DNA of 64,000 nucleotides from positions 2,815,036 to 2,879,035 of the forward strand of contig NZ_CP077717.1 in the NCBI RefSeq assembly GCF_019175345.1, given 5' to 3'. A program made the position numbers and the translations under genes. The notes under the pieces are model-generated. The model searched no databases. It was not told the DNA's origin and was given only the letters and a program-made list of their open reading frames with translations. The first letter of the stretch is position 1. The number at the start of each line of letters is the position of its first letter. Positions 39,769 to 51,104 of the stretch are shown here, piece by piece. The DNA is from Saccharolobus shibatae B12 (GTDB taxonomy: Archaea; Thermoproteota; Thermoprotei_A; Sulfolobales; Sulfolobaceae).

Positions 39769-39905
39769 GTCCTTCTAATGTAAGTAATACTACTTTTTTA
39801 GTATTACCTGTGTGGATTCTTTGCCGTCTTCTTTCAATTCAACGTGTTTTAACGGCAAAAATTAACGGGTTGCCAATGCTTATAAGCCCGTTTTGGCAAC
39901 CATAA
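39741..39905 (+). CDS. e54: SSV1 E54, small hydrophobic ORF
   Basis: ATG 39741, 54 residues, MARIQGGQMSPSNVSNTTFL onward, hydrophobic middle (FLVLPVWILCRLLSI). It overlaps the end of F92 in another frame and runs across the hairpin at 39784 and the integrase promoter. Size and frame match the SSV1 name E54, but coding use is doubtful because it covers regulatory DNA. Confidence 0.45.
   Translation: MARIQGGQMSPSNVSNTTFLVLPVWILCRLLSIQRVLTAKINGLPMLISPFWQP
39784..39807 (+). terminator. Hairpin with T-run after F92 (possible terminator)
   Basis: GTAATACT and AGTATTAC form an 8-bp perfect inverted repeat around a T-rich loop ACTTTTTT. Position 16 bases behind F92 fits the end of the early transcript, before the integrase promoter. 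T-runs end transcription in SSV1. Confidence 0.5.
39864..39901 (+). promoter_or_regulatory. Integrase promoter embedded in interlocked inverted repeats
   Basis: TATA box CTTATAAG (39879-39886) about 26 bases before the expected start near 39909. On either side: AACGGG (39864-39869)/CCCGTT (39887-39892) and GGTTGCCA (39868-39875)/TGGCAACC (39894-39901), two interlocked inverted repeats. A purine SD (GAGGCG) precedes the int ATG at 39920. Confidence 0.65.
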
Positions 39906-39919
39906 TACTGTGAGGCGAA

Positions 39920-40184
<265 letters not shown>

Positions 40185-40396
40185 AACATAAATATGCCTC
40201 ATCGGATATTTTAAACTGTTAGACACTTTATATCTGCAAGGTGTAAGGAAAACTTCGCCTTCTTAGGTGTTAACGCCACTAAACCTTCTTAAATTATAAG
40301 GCAAGTTTCATATCCATATATAAGGGGTTCTCTTAGCTTCATGAATGATCTCGAAATTCTCATCAATTATAGATTGACCTTTTAGAGAAAAGTTAG
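40185..40396. other. Host intergenic region right of tRNA-Arg
   Basis: About 210 bases with the tRNA promoter near 40205-40216 and otherwise no gene I can support. It is the original upstream DNA of tRNA-Arg(CCG). Confidence 0.5.
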
Positions 40397-40552
40397 AATG
40401 TTTTTGTATTAAGGGTTTTTCCTATTACAGTCATCTCTCGAGAAGGATTAAAATTAGGAAAAATATTAAAAGTAGAGGAAGATTTATTAAATGACATAGA
40501 GGGTAATTTTATAGGATGTGAGTATTCTAACAACAAGTATATTTCTACATAG
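40397..40552 (+). pseudogene. Small coding-like remnant or startless ORF before ABCE1
   Basis: Frame from 40397 reads VFVLRVFPITVISREGLKLG, then KILKVEEDLLNDIEGNFI, stopping at 40552, 13 bases before ABCE1. It looks like protein (alternating strands, GLKLGKILKVEEDL as in PRC-barrel-like units) but has no ATG/GTG/TTG. An ATG at 40398 is one base out of frame at the T-run TTTTT, so a frameshift or a non-standard start is possible. Confidence 0.3.
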
Positions 40553-40565
40553 TAGGTGAGTGTTC

Positions 40566-42368
40566 GTGAGAGTTGCCGTAATAAATTATGACTTTTGTAA
40601 GCCAGATAAATGTAACTTAGAATGTATAAACTTCTGTCCTGTTGATAGATCTGGAGGAAAAGCAATAGAACTATCGGACATCGTTAAAGGGAAACCAGTA
40701 ATTTATGAAGAAACTTGTATAGGTTGTGGAATATGTGTGAAGAAATGTCCATACGAAGCGATATCGATCGTAAACTTGCCAGACGAGTTGGAAGGGGAGG
40801 TTATACACAGATACAAAGTAAATGGATTTAAATTGTTTGGCTTACCAACGCCTAAAAATAATACGATATTAGGAGTATTAGGAAAGAATGGAGTAGGGAA
40901 AACTACAGTGCTTAAAATACTGGCTGGTGAGTTAATTCCGAATTTTGGGGATCCTAATTCCGAATTAGGAAAGGATGAAGTATTAAAAAGGTTTAGAGGT
41001 AAGGAATTATATAATTATTTTAAGGAATTATATAATAATGGGTTAAGAATAGTACATAAGATTCAATACGTTGAATACGCTTCAAAATTCCTTAAAGGTA
41101 CAGTAAATGAAATTTTGACAAAGGTAGACGAAAGAGGGAGAAAAGATGAAGTTAAAGAACTTCTAAACATGGCTAATCTTTGGAATAAGGATGCTAATGT
41201 ACTTTCTGGAGGAGGTCTTCAACGATTACTAATAGGTGCTTCATTATTGAGAGAAGCAGATGTATATATATTTGACGAACCTTCTTCTTATCTAGACGTT
41301 AGGGAAAGAATGAATATGGCTAGAGCAATTAGAGAATTACTAAAGAATAAATACGTTATAGTTGTTGATCATGACTTGATAGTTTTAGATTATCTTACAG
41401 ATCTGATACACATAATTTATGGAGAAAGTTCAGTATATGGAAGGGTGTCAAAATCATATGCAGCGAGAGTTGGTATAAATAATTTTCTAAAAGGATATTT
41501 ACCAGCGGAAAATATGAAAATAAGACCAGACGAAATAAGGTTTATGCTAAAAGAGGTTAGTGATTTAGATCTCTCTAAAGATCTAAAAACAAAAATGAAA
41601 TGGACTAAGATAGTCAAGAAGTTAGGTGATTTTCAGCTAGTAGTAAATGAAGGAGAGGCTAAAGAGGGAGAAATAATCGGAATTTTAGGACCAAACGGGA
41701 TAGGAAAGACAACTTTTGCAAGAATATTAGTTGGTGAAATTTCAGCAGATGAAGGCTCTGTAACTCCTGAAAAACAAATATTATCTTATAAACCACAACG
41801 AATTTTACCTAATTACGATGGAACAGTTCAACAGTACTTAGAAAACGTAAGCAAAGATGCGCTCTCTACGTCATCATGGTTTTTCGAGGAAGTGACTAAG
41901 AGACTTAACTTACATAGGTTACTAGAGTCTAATGTGAATAACCTAAGTGGAGGTGAGTTACAGAAATTATATATAGCTGCGACTTTAGCGAAAGAGGCTG
42001 ATCTTTATGTTTTAGATGAACCTTCCTCTTATCTCGATATTGAAGAGAGATATATAGTTGCTAAAGCTATAAAGAGAGTCACGAGAGAGAGAAAAGCAGT
42101 AACTTTTATCGTAGATCATGATCTTTCAATACATGACTACATAGCGGATAGAATTATCGTTTTCAAAGGAGAGCCAGAGAAAGCCGGATTTGCCACATCT
42201 CCAGTAACGCTAAAAACGGGAATGAATGAATTTTTGAGAGAATTAGAGGTAACGTTCAGAAGAGATGCTGAGACTGGCAGACCTAGAGTAAATAAGATAG
42301 GGAGTTACTTAGATAGGGTCCAGAAAGAAAGAGGAGACTATTACTCCATGGTTCTTTCTACCCAGTAA
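40566..42368 (+). CDS. abce1: Ribosome-recycling ATPase ABCE1 (RNase L inhibitor homologue)
   Basis: 600 residues from GTG 40566 (VRVAVINYDFCKPDKC); GGTGA is at 40556. N-terminal ferredoxin domain with two 4Fe-4S clusters (CKPDKC...C and CIGCGICVKKCP). Two ATPase domains: GKNGVGKTT near 107 and GPNGIGKTT near 375, signatures LSGGGLQR and LSGGELQK, and DEPSSYLD twice. It splits 70S ribosomes after termination. Monocistronic or followed by the aldolase 31 bases later. Confidence 0.96.
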   Translation: MRVAVINYDFCKPDKCNLECINFCPVDRSGGKAIELSDIVKGKPVIYEETCIGCGICVKKCPYEAISIVNLPDELEGEVIHRYKVNGFKLFGLPTPKNNTILGVLGKNGVGKTTVLKILAGELIPNFGDPNSELGKDEVLKRFRGKELYNYFKELYNNGLRIVHKIQYVEYASKFLKGTVNEILTKVDERGRKDEVKELLNMANLWNKDANVLSGGGLQRLLIGASLLREADVYIFDEPSSYLDVRERMNMARAIRELLKNKYVIVVDHDLIVLDYLTDLIHIIYGESSVYGRVSKSYAARVGINNFLKGYLPAENMKIRPDEIRFMLKEVSDLDLSKDLKTKMKWTKIVKKLGDFQLVVNEGEAKEGEIIGILGPNGIGKTTFARILVGEISADEGSVTPEKQILSYKPQRILPNYDGTVQQYLENVSKDALSTSSWFFEEVTKRLNLHRLLESNVNNLSGGELQKLYIAATLAKEADLYVLDEPSSYLDIEERYIVAKAIKRVTRERKAVTFIVDHDLSIHDYIADRIIVFKGEPEKAGFATSPVTLKTGMNEFLRELEVTFRRDAETGRPRVNKIGSYLDRVQKERGDYYSMVLSTQ

Positions 42369-42399
42369 GATTTTTAGTTATGTATATCTAAATTAAATT

Positions 42400-43548
42400 A
42401 TGAAAACTACACTTAGTGTGATCAAGGCCGATATAGGAAGCCTAGCTGGACATCATGTTGTTCATCCTGATACTATAGCTGCAGCTAATAAGATATTAGC
42501 AGAAGCTAAAAGGAATAACGTAATTTCCGACTATTACATAACCTATGTTGGAGACGATTTACAATTAATAATGACTCATAATAGAGGAGAACTGGATACT
42601 AAAGTTCATGAAACAGCCTGGAATGCCTTTAAAGAAGCTGCGAAAGTAGCTAAGGATTTAGGATTATATGCTGCAGGACAAGATTTACTTTCAGATTCCT
42701 TTTCTGGCAATCTTAGAGGAATGGGTCCTGGAATTGCTGAAATGGAATTTGACGAGAGACCTGCTGAACCAGTGGTTATTTTTATGGCTGATAAGACTGA
42801 GCCTGGTGCATATAATCTACCATTATATAAAATATTTGCAGACCCATTCAATACTGCTGGGCTGGTAATAGATCCAACCATGCATGAAGGATATAAATTT
42901 GAAGTTTTAGATGTATATGAAGGAGAGTCAATAATTTTAAATACGCCAGAAGAGAGTTACGATCTACTTGCGTTAATAGGAACCCCTAGCAGATACATTG
43001 TTAGGAGAGTTTATAGGAAGGCCGATAATTTACAAGCCTCAGTTATTTCTGTAGAAAGATTGAATCTAATAGCTGGCAAATACGTAGGCAAAGACGATCC
43101 AGTTATGGTAGTAAGAGCTCAACACGGTTTGCCTGCGTTAGGAGAAATCTTAGAAGCATTTACAGTACCTTATTTGGTACCGGGGTGGATGAGAGGTAGT
43201 CACTATGGACCTCTTATGCCAGTATCACAAAAGGATGCGAGAGCCACAAGGTTTGATGGTCCTCCTAGGTTAGTAGGTTTAGGATTTAACATCAAAAATG
43301 GGAAACTAGTAGGGCCTACTGATTTATTTGATGATCCTGCATTTGATGAGGTAAGGAGAACAGCTGTAATAATTGCGGATTACATTAGGAAACATGGCCC
43401 ATTTATGCCTCATAGATTAGAGCCACAAGAAATGGAGTACACCACACTGCCATTAGTAATAGAGAAGTTGAAGAATAGATTTAAGAAAGAGACAGATATG
43501 TATAAAACTAAACCAAGCGTATATTCACACGAAAGTTCGCATGAATAA
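42400..43548 (+). CDS. fbp: Fructose-1,6-bisphosphate aldolase/phosphatase
   Basis: 382 residues, [20 protein letters not shown], the invariant start of archaeal type V FBPase, with [13 protein letters not shown], the Asp-rich metal motifs and a conserved [15 protein letters not shown]. This bifunctional enzyme condenses DHAP with GAP and dephosphorylates the product, making gluconeogenesis one-way. Overlaps the start region of S17e reading but S17e begins at 43559. Confidence 0.96.
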
Positions 43549-43558
43549 GGTGATTCAA

Positions 43559-43798
43559 ATGGGTAATATATACACTAAAGATATAAAAAGAATAGTAAAG
43601 GAGATATATAACCAATATAAAGATGAAATAAAAGATGATTATAATACAAATAAACAAATAGTTGTTAGGTATGTTGATGTAAAGTCAAAGAAAGTGAGGA
43701 ACAGAATAGCGGGATATCTTACAAGGTATTATAAAATCATGAAAGAAAAAGAGACTTCTCCAACTGAAGAGAAGGAGGAAATATCAGAAGAGATCTAG
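43559..43798 (+). CDS. rps17e: 30S ribosomal protein S17e
   Basis: 79 residues from [15 protein letters not shown] (SD GGTGA precedes). MGNxYxKxIKRxxxE and [13 protein letters not shown] are S17e signatures. The acidic tail [15 protein letters not shown] is common in crenarchaeal versions. Separated by 1 base from the ubiquitin-like gene. Confidence 0.94.
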
Positions 43799-43799
43799 A

Positions 43800-44051
43800 A
43801 TGCCGAAAGTGATATTAAAGGGACCACTAGTTTCTCAACTTAATTGCAGAGAAATAGACGTCAGTGATAAAGAACTTTTTAATGTATTACTGAAGATAGA
43901 TGGCGAGAAGCATCTAATATTGGACCATAATAATCAAATAAAATCTGGAATTATAATATTAATAAATGGAAAAGACTGGAGATTATATGATAATCAATTT
44001 TTAAATGAAAATGATATCATTGAGATAATACCCATAAATCATGGTGGTTAG
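43800..44051 (+). CDS. Ubiquitin-like/MoaD-type small modifier protein ending in GG
   Basis: 83 residues, beta-grasp-like (MPKVILKGPLVSQLN, GIIILINGKDWRLY, NDIIEIIPINHGG) with a terminal Gly-Gly, typical of MoaD/Urm1/SAMP carriers. It could donate sulfur for tRNA thiolation or molybdopterin, or be conjugated. The E1-like enzyme at 16694 is a candidate activator. The GGT GGT codons double as SD for the next gene. Confidence 0.8.
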   Translation: MPKVILKGPLVSQLNCREIDVSDKELFNVLLKIDGEKHLILDHNNQIKSGIIILINGKDWRLYDNQFLNENDIIEIIPINHGG

Positions 44052-44053
44052 AG

Positions 44054-44452
44054 ATATCGAAGGTTCAAGTAAGTAAGTTAAATAAGATAGACGTTGCTAA
44101 AGTTAATAACTTAATTAAAAACGACAATAATTATGTTAGGCAAGTCTTACCTCTCGTACCGTTTGAAGGGGTGCTAAGACAAGCTTGCTTTTTATACTTC
44201 AACTATACTACAACTAGAAATAAGATAAAGAGTCCAACTATGTTTTTCTTACTTCTCCTATTACCATATGAACAAATAAAAGATGCATTAGATTACATTA
44301 GAAGTGAAATCGATAAGGTGAATGAGTTGTATTTAATAGAATGTAAAAAGGCTGTTAGTACTAAAGAAGACTACTTACCATATCAAATTGTAGGAAATAA
44401 AGAAAGATTAATTTTAACTAAGAACGCATTACTTTTAATCGACTCGCTGTAG
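44054..44452 (+). CDS. KEOPS subunit Cgi121-like, apparently AUA start
   Basis: Conserved-looking frame continues upstream of the first GTG (44171) to the stop at 44021, with no ATG/GTG/TTG in between. ATA at 44054 lies 7 bases behind GGTGG and gives 132 residues beginning SKVQVSKLNKIDVAKVN. The SPTMFFLLLLLPYEQIKDAL stretch and the C-terminal helix resemble Cgi121, which brings tRNA to KEOPS. Its start right at the ubiquitin-like stop suggests coupling. Family call moderate. Confidence 0.6.
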   Translation: MSKVQVSKLNKIDVAKVNNLIKNDNNYVRQVLPLVPFEGVLRQACFLYFNYTTTRNKIKSPTMFFLLLLLPYEQIKDALDYIRSEIDKVNELYLIECKKAVSTKEDYLPYQIVGNKERLILTKNALLLIDSL

Positions 44453-44478
44453 TTAATAATTATAAAACTCGTTACAAG

Positions 44479-46100
44479 ATGAATAAAAATCTTTGGATTC
44501 CTATATTACTCATAGTTCTGGGAATTGGTATTCTGTTCCATAATTTAATTAATATTAACTTAGTGTTTTTCATGGTACCAATTATAATAGTGATAATTAT
44601 TTCGTTTATTTTTAGAAATTCTTTAAAATTAAAAATAAATAAATATATTCTAAAAAATGGAATCTTCCAAATTGTTTACGACAATACTTGTGTTTGTGGT
44701 GTTGCTATGAAAATAACAGGTAAAATTGAACCAACTTCGAATAAAAACGATATAGAAAAAGAACTTAAAGACTTTATAAATGCGATAGCCCGAAAAGATT
44801 CTGACTTTAAGTTCACAATATTCACTATAGTAGAAAAAAATAAACTAGGTTCTTCGATTATAATTTATAAGATATTAGAGAATTCTGCTGATATAGGGCT
44901 AGATAGTTTTATGGAAGAAGTAAATAATTTATTGGTGCTAGCAAAAGCCATAGCTCCGCATTTAGAGTTTAAAGTTGTTCAACCATCAAAAAACGTACTT
45001 CCAATTCCGATGACCTTTGGGAACTACCCTTTTTTAACGGTGTCAGAGATAACCTACACCAATCCTATTAACTCTAATAATATTGTATCTGAGGATTTTG
45101 ACGTAGAGATAGGAGAGGCTACCAATGGAACAGTAACATCAAAGGTAGGTATAAGAGTAAAGGACATAACAAGACATATAGGCATATTTGGGAGTACTGG
45201 ATCTGGAAAAACAAATACGGCGATACTTTTAGCTTCTCAATTACACATCAAAGGTGTTAAGGTGATTATATTAGATTGGCATGGCGAATATGCTCAATTC
45301 CTTAAAAACGATTTTAGAGTTTATGATGAGGAAACTATAGTAAAAATAAATCCGTTGCACTTGATAGATCTGGACGTAGAGGATACAGTAGATATTATTG
45401 GAGATGTTTTACAATTAACAGATCCACAACGATTTTTACTTTACACTATATTATTAAAACTAAAAAGCTATAGAAAATTCTCAATTAACCAGTTATTAGA
45501 AGTTATTAATAATATTGAGGATACCTCATATTGGATGAGAGACGTAAAATATGCGTTGCTTAGAAAAATATTTATCTTATTTACACCAACTGCTTCAAAA
45601 TTATTTTCTACTATAGATGAAATTTCCCTTAATGAGTTCCCAGACTATTTGACGACTTCTACAATCATAAACTTAGGATTTATTTCGAATCTTAAACTTA
45701 GGAAATTGTATTCATTATTCCTAATAAAACTTATAGTGGAAAGTTATATAAGATATAAGATAACTCGACAGACTCTTATTATTCTAGATGAAGCTCAAAA
45801 TTATTTCAATAAGGAAGGGAATGAATTTATAGATAGATTAGCCTCTGAGATCAGAAAATATAATATAGGACTATGCTTTATTACACAATCGCCTTCACTA
45901 CTTTCACAGAATGTGTTAAAAAATACAAATATCAAAATTATTCATTCAATAAAATCTGATATTGATAAGAAGGCTATTAGAGATACGTTATCACTTGATG
46001 AAAGGCTTACACAAAGTTTAGATAAACTAGACATAGGCGAGGCAGTAATAAGCGCGCCAAATCTAAAAGTTCCTATAATAATTAAAATTAAAAAAATGTC

Positions 46101-46104
<4 letters not shown>
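44479..46104 (+). CDS. HerA/VirB4-like membrane ATPase (DUF87 type)
   Basis: 541 residues. Two hydrophobic helices at 5-25 and 29-50 (IPILLIVLGIGILFH, VFFMVPIIIVIIISFIF), then a domain, then a HerA-type ATPase: Walker A GIFGSTGSGKTNTAI near 237, Walker B TLIILDEAQNYF near 432, arginine region near FITQSP. Looks like a DNA or protein pumping motor anchored in the membrane, akin to CedB in Sulfolobales DNA exchange, but the partner is unknown. Convergent with thermosome beta. Confidence 0.8.
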
Positions 46105-47759
<1,655 letters not shown>

Positions 47760-47792
47760 TTTACGCACCTTCCACTCTGTCTTAAAAAAAGG

Positions 47793-47802
47793 TTATATAA
47801 AA
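47793..47802 (-). promoter_or_regulatory. Thermosome beta promoter TATA box
   Basis: TTTTATATAA on the minus strand, centre about 39 bases before the ATG, so the mRNA should have a 10-15 base leader that includes GGTG. The TFB3 stop at 47815 lies only 13 bases upstream. Confidence 0.55.
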
Positions 47803-47814
47803 ATTTTACTCAAA

Positions 47815-48327
47815 TCAGATCCGATCACTTTCTTCGTTGAGTTTATCGAAAATTAATGTTAAACGTTTCCTACCAATTCTTTTAAGTATTTTTCTAAGAT
47901 TTTCATTTTTTATATTAAATTCCTTCAATTGATGTAAATATCGATCGTTTAATGCAAATCTAAAATAAATTAGAAGACCTAGTTTACTTTTAGCTTTTAA
48001 ACCACTCAAAATACCCTCGTCATATAACACTTTATATATTTTTTTATATTGAGCATCAACTAACATAGATCTTAAGATAATTTCATATTGATCTGTTTTC
48101 TTGTTTTTAATACGATTCTTCTTTAAGAAATTTTTAATTCTTAATTCTTTAATTAGAATTTCATCCTTATAGAACGTATTACTTATTATGATTGTATCTG
48201 TACTCTCTGATTCGTTTTGCCCGCTATAGTAAATATTATCAATAATTATACCACAATTACTACATACAACTTCCCCGTTCTTATTATCCCAAACTATTTC
48301 GTTTGAACCACATACAGGGCATTCCAT
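47815..48327 (-). CDS. tfb3: TFB3, truncated TFB-type transcription factor of the UV response
   Basis: 170 residues. Zinc ribbon MECPVCGSNEIVWDNKNGEV then CSNCG, followed by a single-cyclin-like helical part; it lacks the second cyclin repeat and the usual B-reader, so it is shorter than TFB1. In Sulfolobales such TFB3 is strongly induced by UV and activates DNA-exchange and pili genes. Position behind the thermosome agrees with other species. Its ATG abuts the start of the divergent gene. Confidence 0.85.
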   Translation of the reverse strand: MECPVCGSNEIVWDNKNGEVVCSNCGIIIDNIYYSGQNESESTDTIIISNTFYKDEILIKELRIKNFLKKNRIKNKKTDQYEIILRSMLVDAQYKKIYKVLYDEGILSGLKAKSKLGLLIYFRFALNDRYLHQLKEFNIKNENLRKILKRIGRKRLTLIFDKLNEESDRI

Positions 48328-48750
48328 ATGAAAACAATAACTTTTATGGGGAATATACTTATTTTTGATAATGTGACTATAATGTCTGAGAAAGCTGAAA
48401 CTACTTTAGAGAAGATATATTTAGCATTAAGCTCATCTAAACAGTTATCTAGTGAGATCATTTATCTTGTAAATTGGGATAAAGTTGATGTATTTGTTGA
48501 CTTAAAGCAGAGAGGAAGAGTTGTAATTGACGGTATAGATGAACAATCGCTTATAATAAAGGATAAGGAAAGTGGAAAATACACTACTATGGTTTTAATA
48601 GTAGATGAAAATGAAAAGGTAAGTTTTAAGAAAATATTAGATAAACTACATCAGTCAAAATCAATGAATTTAGAACTTTATCTTTCAATTGTTGATAAAT
48701 ATGGGGATGTAACATATTATACAATATCTGAGATAAAAATGTCAAAGTGA
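48328..48750 (+). CDS. Hypothetical protein divergent from tfb3
   Basis: Up to 140 residues (start 48328, 48349 or ATG 48382; the last gives MSEKAETTLEKIYLALSS and fits a TATA-like CTTATTTT 26 bases upstream). Strand/helix alternation with WDKVDVFVDLKQRGRVVIDG. I do not recognise it. Being head-to-head with tfb3, it may share UV control. Confidence 0.6.
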   Translation: MKTITFMGNILIFDNVTIMSEKAETTLEKIYLALSSSKQLSSEIIYLVNWDKVDVFVDLKQRGRVVIDGIDEQSLIIKDKESGKYTTMVLIVDENEKVSFKKILDKLHQSKSMNLELYLSIVDKYGDVTYYTISEIKMSK

Positions 48751-48756
48751 CTGAAG

Positions 48757-50037
48757 ATGACAAAATTTGAAACAGTAAGAGGTATGAAAGACTATATTGG
48801 AATCGACGCAGAAAAAATTAGATATTTAGAATCTATCTTCAGAGACTTAGCAATAAAATATGGATATTCTGAAATTATAACTCCAGTAGTAGAAGAATTT
48901 AAACTGTTTGCGTTGAAGGGCGGGGAGGAGTTAAGGGAAACCATGTATGTGTTTAAGGATAAGGCAGATAGAGAGTTATCATTAAGGCCTGAAATAACAC
49001 CAGGTGTAGCAAGAGCTTACATACAAAACTTACAGAGTTCACCGAAGCCGATAAGACTATTTTACTTTGGTACCGTTTATAGATATGATGAACCGCAATA
49101 TGGCAGATATAGAGAATTTAGACAAGCTGGAATAGAGATGATAGGTGATTCTTCCATCTTAGCTGATCTAGAAGTACTAGACTTGTTATATAATTTTTAT
49201 GATAAGCTTAATCTTTCTAATGATATAACTATTAAAATAAATAATATTGGCGTATTTAGAAAAATAATGGACAAATATAATATTGAAGATAATTTGCAAG
49301 AGCACATCTTGCATCTAATAGATAAGAACAAGATTAACGAAGCTCTAGATATCCTTGAAAAAAACATAAAGAATAAAGATATAATAGACTTTTTTAATAA
49401 GATTCTAACTAAGAAGGATACAAAACTAGAAGATATAGAATCCCTAGCCGAATTAGAGGAAGTTTCAAGACTAGATATTAAAAGTGAATTTTTATATCTA
49501 TTTCGATTATCTAGGATTCTAAGCAACTTAAATATAAAATTTAAGATTGACTTAGGTTTTGTAAGAGGATTGGCATATTATACTGGATTAATATTTGAGG
49601 TTCTTCATCCCTCGGTACAGTTTAGTATTGCCGGAGGAGGTAGATATGATAAACTTATAGAACTTTATGGTGGCTTACCCTCACCTGCAATAGGATTTGC
49701 AATAGGAGTTGAGAGAACTTTATTAGTAATTAAAGACTTGAAAGTTGAAGAACCAGTAAATGTAATAGTAATAGGCATGTCAGAAGATGCAATTCCATCC
49801 ATGTTTATGGTATCGAGGATATTAAGAAAAGAAGAATATAAGGTAGTAATAAACACTAAAGATCAGCCTCTTTCAAAGCTATTACCTTACTACGCCTCAC
49901 AAGGATTTAAACTCGCGATAATAATAGGTAAACAAGAATTGGAGAAAAATATGATAACGGTTAGAAATTTAATTACACGAAAACAGATTTCCGTTCCACT
50001 AGAGAACGTTGAAGATGCAATAAAACAAACGTTATAA
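48757..50037 (+). CDS. hisS: Histidyl-tRNA synthetase
   Basis: 426 residues; class II motifs: FETVRGMKDY, RPEITPGVARAYIQN, motif 2 RYDEPQYGRYREFRQAGIEM, GLAYYTGLIFEVL (His motif), and motif 3 with GFAIGVERTLL. C-terminal anticodon-binding domain from NVIVIGMSEDA. A 60-residue insert rich in Lys/Asn lies in the middle, normal for the enzyme. Confidence 0.97.
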   Translation: MTKFETVRGMKDYIGIDAEKIRYLESIFRDLAIKYGYSEIITPVVEEFKLFALKGGEELRETMYVFKDKADRELSLRPEITPGVARAYIQNLQSSPKPIRLFYFGTVYRYDEPQYGRYREFRQAGIEMIGDSSILADLEVLDLLYNFYDKLNLSNDITIKINNIGVFRKIMDKYNIEDNLQEHILHLIDKNKINEALDILEKNIKNKDIIDFFNKILTKKDTKLEDIESLAELEEVSRLDIKSEFLYLFRLSRILSNLNIKFKIDLGFVRGLAYYTGLIFEVLHPSVQFSIAGGGRYDKLIELYGGLPSPAIGFAIGVERTLLVIKDLKVEEPVNVIVIGMSEDAIPSMFMVSRILRKEEYKVVINTKDQPLSKLLPYYASQGFKLAIIIGKQELEKNMITVRNLITRKQISVPLENVEDAIKQTL

Positions 50038-50072
50038 ATGGCATTTAGAAGTATATTTATGGGTAAACTAAC

Positions 50073-50663
50073 ATGGAAGAATTGCCTGCAACTGCTGTTG
50101 GTTTAAAGGTAATTGATGGAATTGTATTAGCTTCTGAAAGACGATTAAGCTATGGTGGTTATGTACTAAGTAAACAAGCGAAGAAAGTACATAAAATAGG
50201 TAAATTTCTCATGGCGGGGGCCGGAATATATGGTGACTTACAGACTTTGACGAGAATAATGAATGTAGAAATAAAGTACTATGAGATTTCAACTGGTAAA
50301 CCAATTTCTGTTCACGCTGCAGCTAAATTACTTTCAGTAATACTATATCAGTATAAAATAATGCCGTTCATTTCAGAGATTCTATTCGGTGGAGTCGATG
50401 AAAAAGGGCCACAACTTTATGTATTAGACCCTATAGGCTCATTAATTGAAGATAACTACGCTGCAGTGGGATCGGGAGCCAGGATCGCTATAGGAGTTCT
50501 TGAATCTGAATATGATCCTAATATGAATTTAGACATAGCAGCACAATTAATAACAAAGGCGATAAAAGCATCTATAGAACGTGATATCACATCTGGAGAT
50601 GGAATAGATTTAGCGATAATGGATAAGAAAGGAAACTATGAAAACAAATTCATCCCATACTAA
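50073..50663 (+). CDS. psmB: Proteasome beta subunit
   Basis: 196 residues with a six-residue propeptide (MEELPA) before Thr7, then [18 protein letters not shown] lysine (AKKVHK) and the GSGARIAIG segment match 20S beta. The residue after LAS is Glu instead of the usual Asp17, which may affect activity; Sulfolobus has two beta types, one auxiliary. Ends 4 bases into convergent rpo8. Confidence 0.92.
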   Translation: MEELPATAVGLKVIDGIVLASERRLSYGGYVLSKQAKKVHKIGKFLMAGAGIYGDLQTLTRIMNVEIKYYEISTGKPISVHAAAKLLSVILYQYKIMPFISEILFGGVDEKGPQLYVLDPIGSLIEDNYAAVGSGARIAIGVLESEYDPNMNLDIAAQLITKAIKASIERDITSGDGIDLAIMDKKGNYENKFIPY

Positions 50664-51058
50664 GTATTTTTCTTCACACAGAAGTAAATATGATCCATAA
50701 CATTTAATTGATGTATTTTAAGAAAGCTTTCTTTATTGCTTATTATCTTTACTAGCAATCCAAATAATGAAATTATCGTTATATATCTATTTCCGTTGTT
50801 TGAAGAAGAATCTTTGAGCTCAGTAACTATATAGCCGTGTCCACAGAAGTCATCATTAGTATATGATAGTCTATTTTTAGAAATGAAAGCCTTCACTTTT
50901 TCTTTTTGGCTAAATATATTAATGCTATCAATTATATCAAAACTTATATTAAAGTCGTTGCAAGACATGTGTATTATGGATAAATTCTTTAGGCTGCCTC
51001 TTTCAATACTATTTATTTCACAACTTAGAATTATTTCTTGTGCCTTTGATTCCATCAT
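50660..51058 (-). CDS. rpoG: RNA polymerase subunit Rpo8 (RpoG)
   Basis: 132 residues, [20 protein letters not shown] onward, ending in [16 protein letters not shown], which I recall as Rpo8 of the Sulfolobus RNA polymerase. It has an OB fold and occurs in Crenarchaeota but not in most Euryarchaeota; supports the crenarchaeal assignment. Start at the first or second ATG (51058 or 51055). Confidence 0.88.
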   Translation of the reverse strand: MMESKAQEIILSCEINSIERGSLKNLSIIHMSCNDFNISFDIIDSINIFSQKEKVKAFISKNRLSYTNDDFCGHGYIVTELKDSSSNNGNRYITIISLFGLLVKIISNKESFLKIHQLNVMDHIYFCVKKNT

Positions 51059-51104
51059 ATTACTATTTAAGTTTTAATTTATTAACGTTATTGGGGACTA
51101 TAAT

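Noticed and set aside
40393..40665. 90-residue minus ORF before ABCE1
   Set aside because: It overlaps the start of ABCE1 and mirrors the coding-like plus frame at 40397-40552.
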